Below, piece after piece: positions 42,143-48,426 of a DNA stretch of 48,426 nucleotides. The notes beneath the pieces are model-generated. The model had not been told where the DNA came from. It did no database searches and was given only the letters and a program-made list of their open reading frames with translations. Both the position numbers and the translations under genes were made by a program. The stretch lies in contig JAQGMO010000030.1 in the NCBI GenBank assembly GCA_028292315.1, positions 1 to 48,426 on the forward strand, given 5' to 3'. Source of the stretch: Herminiimonas sp. Lineage in GTDB: Bacteria; Pseudomonadota; Gammaproteobacteria; Burkholderiales; Burkholderiaceae_D. Numbering within the stretch: position 1 is the first letter of the stretch; the number at the start of each line of letters is the position of its first letter.

Positions 42143-44107
42143 CTATGGCATCAGCGCGATGACGTGTTGCCGAAGGATTTCCGGTTGAACCTGCGTGGCC
42201 GGCAGCGCCGGGCCGATATGGAGCCCGACCTGGCTCAGGAATCCACGCCTGAACGGCCGGGTCATGGCAACCCGTTTGCCGTTCACCTGCTCGATCCGGC
42301 TGAAGAACGAGCCCCACAAGTTGGTAAGCGCCATCGGGATGACAGGGGGCGCGAGTCCATCCTGCTCCGCGCGCGCCAGGATCTTCATGATACCGCTCTT
42401 GAACGGCTGGACTGTCCCATCGCTGGTCAGTCCTCCCTCGGGGAAGATGGCGAGCAAGTCCCCTTCCCTGAGAACTTGCGCGGCACGCTCAAAGGCGGCT
42501 TCGTAGGTTTTCGGATCTTCATCGCGCGGCGCGACCGGTATCGCTTTCGCCAGCCTGAACAAGGCGCCGAGCAGCGGAATACGGAATATCCGATGATCCA
42601 TCAGAAAATAGATCGGCCGCGGACTGGCCGCCATCAGCAGCACCGCATCGACAAAGCTGACATGATTGCAGGCCAGGATGGCCGCTCCGGCAACGGGTAT
42701 GTTTTCCTCGCCCTTGATCCGGAATCGATACACAAGATGTGACATGATCCAGGCCACGAAACGCAGCAGGTATTCCGGCACCAGCAGGAAAATATAGGAA
42801 GCCACGACCGCATTGGCCAGCGCGACCACCAGGAAGACGCCGGAAATCGTCATGCCGGACTGGAGCAGCACCGCGGCCATGACGGAGCTGGCAATCATGA
42901 ACAGCGCATTCAGGATATTATTGGCGGCGATAATGCGGGCCCGGTGGGTCGGCTGCGCGCGCAACTGGATCAATGCGTACATCGGAACGCTGTACAGGCC
43001 GGCGAACAGGCTGAGCAGCGCGAGGTCGGCCATGACACGCCAGTGCGCCGGCTGCGCAAGGAACTGGCCCAGCGTAAACCCGGCTGAGTAAGGCAGCCCG
43101 CGCGATGCAAAATACAGGTCGATTCCGAACACGCTCATGCCGATCGCGCCGAGCGGGACCAGGCCGATTTCGACGTGCCGGCGGCCCAGCACTTCGCACA
43201 ACAAGGAACCAGTGCCTATACCGATCGAAAAGACCACCAGCAGCAGCGAGGCGACCTGCTCGTCGCCATGCAGCACTTCCTTGGCAAAACTGGGAAACTG
43301 GCTCAGGAACACGGCGCCGAAGAACCACATCCAGCTGATGCCGAGCAGGGAGCGGAACACGACTGTATTGCCATGCGCCAGTTTCAAATTGCGCCAGGTC
43401 TCGGTGACCGGGTTCCAGTTGATTTTCAAGCCGGGATCAGTGGCCGGGGCGGCGGGAATGAACTGCGCGATCACCCTTCCCAGCAGCGCCAGGACGATGC
43501 AGCCAATCGCGACCTGAAGCCGGCCGATTTCCGGGATCGCGATCAGCAGCCCGCCGGCAATATTCCCCAGCAGGATAGCGACGAAGGTTCCCATTTCGAC
43601 CATGCCGTTTCCGCCGGTCAGCTCACGCTCGTCGAGCGCTTGCGGCAGATAGGCAAACTTTACCGGCCCGAACAGCGTGGAATGCAATCCCATCAGGAAG
43701 GTACAGGCAAGCAGCACCGCCACCTGGCCGGCGATCAAACCGAACGCAGCGAGCACCATGATCGCGATTTCGAGATTCTTGACGAATCGTATGACGCGGG
43801 TCTTTTCATACTTATCAGTGATCTGTCCGCTGGTGGCAGAGAACAGCAGAAATGGCAAAATGAACAGCGCGCCGATCACCAGTCCGGCCATGGCCGGCGA
43901 CAGCCAGCTGACCTGCAACTGGTAAGTAACCATTACAGTAAAGGCGAACTTGAACAGATTGTCGTTTGCGGCGCCGGAAAACTGGGTCCAGAAAAAGGGC
44001 GCGAAACGGCGCTGGGTAAGCAGCGCAAATTGATTGGGATGAGGAGCAGGATGCGGTGCGCCTGCAACTGGCGCGCCGGTCTGTTCCGTCACGATCGATT
44101 CTTTCAC
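42143..44107 (-). CDS. MFS lysophospholipid transporter-acyltransferase fusion (LplT-PlsC)
   Basis: A 654-residue two-part inner-membrane protein. The N-terminal ~430 residues are a 12-helix LplT-like MFS transporter (FFWTQFSGAANDNLFKFAF, FLLFSATSGQITDKYEKTR). The C-terminal part is a 1-acyl-glycerophosphate acyltransferase with ACNHVSFVDAVLL (H-x4-D) and AIFPEGGLTSDG. The acyl-ACP synthetase module of many LplT-Aas fusions is missing. GTG 44107 is preferred as start because GGGGAG lies just before it; an ATG at 44134 and a GTG at 44404 are in the same frame but lack sites. It likely takes up and re-acylates lysophospholipids. It diverges from the anion permease remnant. Confidence 0.9.
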   Translation of the reverse strand: MKESIVTEQTGAPVAGAPHPAPHPNQFALLTQRRFAPFFWTQFSGAANDNLFKFAFTVMVTYQLQVSWLSPAMAGLVIGALFILPFLLFSATSGQITDKYEKTRVIRFVKNLEIAIMVLAAFGLIAGQVAVLLACTFLMGLHSTLFGPVKFAYLPQALDERELTGGNGMVEMGTFVAILLGNIAGGLLIAIPEIGRLQVAIGCIVLALLGRVIAQFIPAAPATDPGLKINWNPVTETWRNLKLAHGNTVVFRSLLGISWMWFFGAVFLSQFPSFAKEVLHGDEQVASLLLVVFSIGIGTGSLLCEVLGRRHVEIGLVPLGAIGMSVFGIDLYFASRGLPYSAGFTLGQFLAQPAHWRVMADLALLSLFAGLYSVPMYALIQLRAQPTHRARIIAANNILNALFMIASSVMAAVLLQSGMTISGVFLVVALANAVVASYIFLLVPEYLLRFVAWIMSHLVYRFRIKGEENIPVAGAAILACNHVSFVDAVLLMAASPRPIYFLMDHRIFRIPLLGALFRLAKAIPVAPRDEDPKTYEAAFERAAQVLREGDLLAIFPEGGLTSDGTVQPFKSGIMKILARAEQDGLAPPVIPMALTNLWGSFFSRIEQVNGKRVAMTRPFRRGFLSQVGLHIGPALPATQVQPEILRQHVIALMP

Positions 44108-44406
44108 GCTGACTCCCCGTTTTGAAATTGTCATCAATATACACTCGGGGCATCGCGCGGCACAATTTTCTAATAATTTCTTGCCGGACAACGTGGGAAT
44201 TGCGCATACATTGCCCGCCGGCAGGATTGCATCCCTGGTCTTTTTTGAACGGCATGTCGATAGCGAACATTTCCCTTCCTGGCTGGCCAGGTCCGGCATC
44301 AGGGCGGTCAGGCGGCTTACCTGAACACAGCCTGCATTTTTCAACATGCGGCCGGCGCCCGGTATTCTTCCGGGCAATCCCTGTTTGTTTCCATGCATAT
44401 CCACGA

Positions 44407-44604
44407 ATGAATCCGAAAGCCAGAACCTTCCTGCTTCCGTTCCAGGCTTTGCGCAAAGACTATTTTTTCCTGATCGTGTTTGCGGTGTTCATCGCGCTGA
44501 CGTCCGCTGCGCCAGAACAACCCGCCGGTTATCATGCTTTGGTCGACTGGCGCAGGATCGCCACGCTGACGGGATTGATGATCCTGACCAAGGGTGAAAT
44601 GGAT
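44407..44604 (+). pseudogene. 5' fragment of an anion permease (SLC13/ArsB-like), truncated
   Basis: From ATG 44407 the frame encodes a typical permease N terminus: a first membrane helix FFLIVFAVFIALTSAAP, then ALVDWRRIATLTGLMILTKG. The similarity ends right at LTKG, where the sequence becomes molybdenum hydroxylase in another frame (GTG AAA TGG at 44594). The permease frame hits TGA two codons later. A full permease would be ~400-450 residues, so only ~60 remain. This is a deletion or insertion junction, and the product cannot be functional. Confidence 0.7.
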
Positions 44605-46120
44605 TGAGGATCGACGCGAGCATTTTCTCTCGACCACGCAGGAACGCGATCAGTGGTGGAACATCTCGGTAGCGCTCGAATCCGACGGCAGGATCCGCGG
44701 CGTGCGCCTGGACATGATCCACGACAATGGTGCCTTTCTTCCCTGGGGCGTGATTACGCCGTATATTTCAATTACAACGACGCCGGGTCCTTATGTGATA
44801 CCGGCGATGCAAGCGCAATTAAAGGTTGTATTTACCAACAAGTGCGCTACCTCCCCAGTGCGAGGAGCCGGGCGTCCGCAAGCCGTCTTCGCGATGGAGA
44901 GAATTCTCGACAAGGCCGCCAAAACCCTGGGCATCGACCGTGCCGAACTGAGGCGGCACAACTTCATCCAGCCTTCCCAGATGCCCTATGACGTCGGGTT
45001 TATCTATCGAGACGGCAAGCCGATGAAGTACGATAGTGGCGACTATCCGGCTTGCCTCCAGGCCGCGCTCGAACGGGCTGACTACGCCGGCTTCCCCCAA
45101 CGCAAGGCCGCTGCGCGACGAAACGGGCGCTTTCTCGGGATAGGCATCGGCAATTTTGTCGAAGGAACCGGAATGGGGCCCTTTGAAGGGGCCACGGTGC
45201 GGGTGCAAGCCACCGGTCGAATTACCGTCCTGACCGGCGCCTCGCCGCAAGGGCAAGGACACAAGACCACCCTTGCGCAGATATGCGCGGAACAGTTGAA
45301 CATTCCGCTTGAACTGGTCGATGTGATAACGGGCGATACCGGCGGGATTTCCATGGGGGTGGGCACTTTCGCAAGCCGCGTCACAGTCAACGCGGGCAAT
45401 TCGGTTTTTTTGGCAGCAGACAAGGTGCGCGCGAAGATCATCACGCTGGCTGCCTCCCTACTCCGGTGTGAAGAAAAAGACCTGCGGCTCATGGCCGGAG
45501 TGGTCTCCAGTTCGACCACTCCGGGAAACAGCATCAGTTACGGCGAACTCGCAAGAATTTCTCAGGGCATGCCTGGTTTTTCCCTGCCCGAGGGACTCAA
45601 TGGCGGGCTTGAGGATACCCATTACTTCACGCCTTCGCAATCGACATATTGCAATGGCACGGCAATCGTCGAGCTGGAAGTTGACCGGGAAACCGGACAG
45701 ATCTCGATATGCAACTATGTCATGGCGCACGACTGCGGCAAGGTGATCAATCCCATGCTGGTGGAGGGACAGGTGATCGGCTCGGTTGCGCATGGCATCG
45801 GCAATGCAACGCTGGAATGGATGCAGTATGACGACAACGCGCAGCCCACGACAACGAATTTCGGGGAGTACCTGCTCCCCATGGCCACGGATGTCCCGAA
45901 TATCGACATCGTTCATCTCGAGACCCCTTCGCCGCTGAATCCGCTTGGCGTAAAAGGCGCCGGCGAGGGAGGGACGATTCCCGCTGCGGCAGCAATTGTC
46001 GGCGCGATGGAGGACGCGTTGTCGGAGTACGGGGTAACGTTCACGGAAGCCCCACTGGTGCCGCACCGTGTTTTCCAAAAGCTCAAGGAGGCGGGTGCCT
46101 ATGACAAGCCCGTAATCTGA
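44594..46120 (+). pseudogene. molybdopterin-dependent hydroxylase large subunit (CoxL/XdhB-like), 5' truncated
   Basis: About 508 residues equal to the C-terminal two-thirds of a CO-dehydrogenase/xanthine-dehydrogenase large subunit, which binds the Mo cofactor. It begins VKWIEDRREHFLSTTQERD, an internal motif. SPVRGAGRPQAVFAMERILD is the AYRGAGR-type loop of form II-like enzymes, and the ending has the catalytic Glu in KGAGEGGTIPAAAA. Missing are the first ~270 residues, including the cofactor-binding start, and no small or FAD subunit gene is nearby. The first GTG codon is at the junction and has no proper ribosome-binding site. The remaining frame is intact with no internal stops, so the event is recent or the piece is expressed. 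Confidence 0.8.
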
Positions 46121-46172
46121 TAAAGCCCCACCGTAGAATGTTTTTAGCCAGTACCTCAACAACCCTAAAACC

Positions 46173-46904
46173 ATGACCACTGAACTGGACACATCAATCC
46201 ATGGACAAGAGTGCCATATTGTCTTCACGCGACCGGAAGCCGATAACGCTTTAACGCTGGACGGTATTCGACAGCTCGCCGCCGCAATTCGTGAGGCTGG
46301 TCGAGACGACGCATTGAAACTGATTCGAATCCGCTCGACCGGCGCAAGTTTTTGTGGCGGACGCGCCCCTGGCAAGCCGCCCGCGCGGCCGCCGACCGCG
46401 GCGCAGTTCCGTCGCACTGTCGCTGATCCGATTCTCGACGTATATCGAGCGTTGCACGAGAGTGAGATACCGGTTCTTGCGGAAGTACAGGGGATTGCGA
46501 AAGGCTTCGGATGCGCATTGGTTGCCGCGTGTGATCTGGCGATTGCCTCCGAGCGCGCGACCTTCAGCTTGCCCGAGATGCGAAACAACCTTCCTCCGAC
46601 GCTTGTACTATCTGTTTTGCGGTACAAAGTGCCGCCTAAAGCGGCTGCCCACCTGGTCTATTTGACCTCATTGATCGATGCAAAGACGGCGCGTGAATTC
46701 GGGATCATAGCGGAAGTTGTTCCCGAGCCGGAATTGATAGCGCGCGGAGATGAAATTGCCGCGTTGGTTACGTCTCGTGATCGTATCGCCCTAGCGGCGC
46801 TCAAGACCTACTTCCGTGAAATTGTAATTCCGGATTTTTCGCTCGCAAGCGAAGCTGCAGGAGCTGCCCTGTCTAACGCAATGACTTCAATGCAGGCAAG
46901 CTAG
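46173..46904 (+). CDS. enoyl-CoA hydratase/isomerase family protein (divergent)
   Basis: A 243-residue crotonase-fold protein. Oxyanion-hole segments are RSTGASFCGGRAPGKPP and VQGIAKGFGCALVAACDLAIA; the second is recognisable, the first is altered. The catalytic Glu positions are not clear: LPEMRNNLPPTLVLS aligns to the second one. It follows the truncated hydroxylase by 52 bases and was probably in its operon. A codon composition less GC-rich than its neighbours (CGA, GCA, GTA more frequent) suggests that this and the hydroxylase fragment may have come together from elsewhere. The substrate is unknown. Confidence 0.82.
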   Translation: MTTELDTSIHGQECHIVFTRPEADNALTLDGIRQLAAAIREAGRDDALKLIRIRSTGASFCGGRAPGKPPARPPTAAQFRRTVADPILDVYRALHESEIPVLAEVQGIAKGFGCALVAACDLAIASERATFSLPEMRNNLPPTLVLSVLRYKVPPKAAAHLVYLTSLIDAKTAREFGIIAEVVPEPELIARGDEIAALVTSRDRIALAALKTYFREIVIPDFSLASEAAGAALSNAMTSMQAS

Positions 46905-47041
46905 AATAGAAACGGCAAGGCGACATGCGAGACTGCTGGCGTTGAAGGCCATCCAATCCGTCGCGGCTTAAGCATCAATGCCAAATCCGTATGGCCAGCC
47001 CCATTTTCCGGCATGGCCATTCGGCGAAGATGTCCGCGGCA
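46905..47041. other. gap between convergent genes
   Basis: A short 137-base gap between the crotonase stop and the aldehyde dehydrogenase stop. There is no clear terminator hairpin with a U-tract. Confidence 0.3.
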
Positions 47042-48426
47042 TCATCCCAGCTTGAACGGATCACGCAGTTCGCCGCTCAATTCGATCCAGATCGTCTTGG
47101 TTTCCAGGTACTCATTCATGCCATCGCGGCCATTCTCGCGACCGATGCCGCTGTGCCCGAAACCGCCGAACGGGGCGAATGGCGCTGTGACCCGATAGGC
47201 ATTGATCCAGACATTGCCGGCCCGCAGTTGCCCGGCCACGCGGTGCGCGCGCTGGACGTTGAGCGTCCACACGCCGGCCGCCAGCCCGTAGCGCGTGTCG
47301 TTCGCGATTTTGACCGCCTCTTCCTCGGTATCGAAAGTCAACACTGACAACACCGGGCCGAACACTTCCTCGCGGGCGATGTTCATCGAGTTGTTGACCC
47401 CGGTCAAAATCGTCGGCATCACGAAAAAGCCGCCTTCGGGCGCCTGTTTGCCGCCGTAGGCCAGCGTTGCACCCTCTTCCTCGGCAGCCTTGACCATCGA
47501 GAGGATCTTGCGGAACTGCGGCTCCGTGGCGGCCGGACCCATTTCGGATGCCATGTCCATCGGGTCGCCCAGCTTGATCGATTTGACGCGGTCGAGCAGA
47601 CGGTCAACCAGTTTGTCGTGAATTGAACGCTGGACGAGCAGGCGCGAGCCTGCCATGCAGGTCTGACCAGTGGCGGCGTAGACGCCCGAAACGACGCCGT
47701 TGGCCGCAGCGTCAAGATCGCAGTCCTCGAACACTACCTGCGGCGACTTGCCGCCCAGCTCCAGTGACACACGCGCGAAATTATCGGCGCCAGCCCGGGC
47801 AATCGCCTTACCGACGCCGTCCGATCCGGTGAACGAGATCTTGTCGACGCGCGGATCGGAAACCAGGTATTTTCCAACATCGGGGCCGCCCGTCACCACA
47901 TTGAACACGCCCGGCGGGAATCCGGCCTCCTCCATCAGCTCGGCGAACATGAGGGTGGATACGGGCGTATGCTCCGACGGCTTGACGACGATCGTGCAGC
48001 CGGCCGCCAGCACGGGGGCCAGCTTGAACATCATCAGCAGACACGGTGAGTTCCATGGCGTGATTGCTGCCACCACGCCGATCGGCTCCTTCTTGGTGAA
48101 CGCCACAAAGTTAGGACGGTCGCTGGGCAGGACTTCGCCCTGTGACTGCGTCGCTATCCCTGCGAAGTAGTACATCCACTCGGGCAGATAGCGCCATTGC
48201 CCCAGCATCTCCCGCAGCAGCTTGCCATTGTCGGAGGATTCAATGCGCGCCATCCGCTCGGCATCTCGCGCCATCAAGTCGCCCAGCTTGCGCATCATCG
48301 CAGCGCGCTGCTGGGGCGTGGTTTGCCTCCAGGGACCGTTATCGAATGCGTTGCGGGCGGCGGTTACGGCAGCCTTCACGTCCTGTTCCGACGCGTCGGG
48401 GACGGTCGCCCATACCTTCTGCTGGT
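47042..48426 (-). CDS. aldehyde dehydrogenase family protein (5' end beyond the window)
   Basis: NAD(P)-dependent aldehyde dehydrogenase. The catalytic cysteine is in ATGQTCMAGS and the general-base Glu in LELGGKSPQVVFED. Other blocks are GVVAAITPWNSPCL, KISFTGSDGVGKAI, EEVFGPVLSVLTFDTEEEA and INAYRVTAPFAPFGGFGHSG near the C terminus. The open frame continues to the right edge (VWATVPDASEQD), so it is partial at the 5' end, and the GTG at 48379 is not the true start. About 461 residues are visible of a likely 480-500. Its aldehyde is not evident from context. Confidence 0.93.
   Translation of the reverse strand, partial: QQKVWATVPDASEQDVKAAVTAARNAFDNGPWRQTTPQQRAAMMRKLGDLMARDAERMARIESSDNGKLLREMLGQWRYLPEWMYYFAGIATQSQGEVLPSDRPNFVAFTKKEPIGVVAAITPWNSPCLLMMFKLAPVLAAGCTIVVKPSEHTPVSTLMFAELMEEAGFPPGVFNVVTGGPDVGKYLVSDPRVDKISFTGSDGVGKAIARAGADNFARVSLELGGKSPQVVFEDCDLDAAANGVVSGVYAATGQTCMAGSRLLVQRSIHDKLVDRLLDRVKSIKLGDPMDMASEMGPAATEPQFRKILSMVKAAEEEGATLAYGGKQAPEGGFFVMPTILTGVNNSMNIAREEVFGPVLSVLTFDTEEEAVKIANDTRYGLAAGVWTLNVQRAHRVAGQLRAGNVWINAYRVTAPFAPFGGFGHSGIGRENGRDGMNEYLETKTIWIELSGELRDPFKLG

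Noticed and set aside
43175-44125. 316-codon plus-strand frame opposite the LplT-PlsC gene
   Set aside because: Gln/Arg/His-rich antisense shadow; the minus-strand frame has clear transporter motifs.
44594-46120. Interpretation as a functional CO dehydrogenase
   Set aside because: The active-site loop is of the RGAGR type, not the CODH-specific Cys form, the N-terminal third is missing and the other subunits are absent.
1-48426. Phage, CRISPR or toxin-antitoxin systems
   Set aside because: No integrase, terminase, repeat-spacer pattern, Cas protein or short paired toxin-antitoxin genes were seen.

Overview
The window looks like a chromosomal segment from a GC-rich betaproteobacterium of the order Burkholderiales, most like Oxalobacteraceae (Herbaspirillum/Noviherbaspirillum-type). 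The reasons are the DnaE, RhlE, GluQ, TrhO, ClsB and PhoX sequence styles, the many TRAP transporters and the CaiB/crotonase/ALDH catabolic genes. The taxon is inferred from recognised protein families, not from a marker search. I saw no rRNA, tRNA, CRISPR array, phage or intact insertion sequence.

Layout. 1-8 kb is housekeeping: the 3' end of an unidentified gene, dnaE (-), trhO (+), a pirin (-), gluQ (+) and an RhlE-type helicase (-). 8.3-15 kb is a first transport/catabolism block. A complete TRAP system (dctP-dctQ-dctM plus a DUF1330 protein, all -) diverges from a FadR-subfamily GntR regulator, a quinone oxidoreductase, a VOC protein and a fumarylpyruvate-hydrolase-like enzyme (+). 15-24 kb holds small and membrane genes: a 54-residue ORF, a PCC-domain protein, a ClsB/flippase-like pair, a sodium:solute symporter, a coupled MpaB-like/NfeD pair and a zinc alcohol dehydrogenase.

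24-29.6 kb (all -) has a substrate-binding protein without a signal peptide, a DUF5996 protein, an alpha/beta hydrolase, an FMN 2-hydroxyacid dehydrogenase and a TRAP binding protein that has no permease beside it. 29.9-34.7 kb (all +) is an unassigned catabolic cluster: lactonase-like amidohydrolase, SDR, crotonase, class III CoA-transferase and phytanoyl-CoA dioxygenase-like protein. A LysR regulator follows, then on the opposite strand the TRAP permease pair dctQ-dctM and a secreted methyltransferase-like protein. The orphan binding protein at 28.6 kb and the orphan permeases at 37-38.8 kb therefore bracket the cluster and may form one uptake system for its substrate.

39-48.4 kb has phoX under a clear three-unit Pho box, an RlpA-like protein and an LplT-PlsC fusion. 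Next is a rearrangement scar where the first ~60 codons of an anion permease run out of frame into a 5'-truncated molybdenum hydroxylase large subunit. A crotonase-family protein and an aldehyde dehydrogenase that runs off the right edge complete the window.

The most interesting items are the split TRAP/catabolic cluster (27.4-38.8 kb) with its abutting palindromes at 29743-29768, the chimeric junction near 44.6 kb, the Pho box at 41438-41466, and several unexplained inverted repeats.
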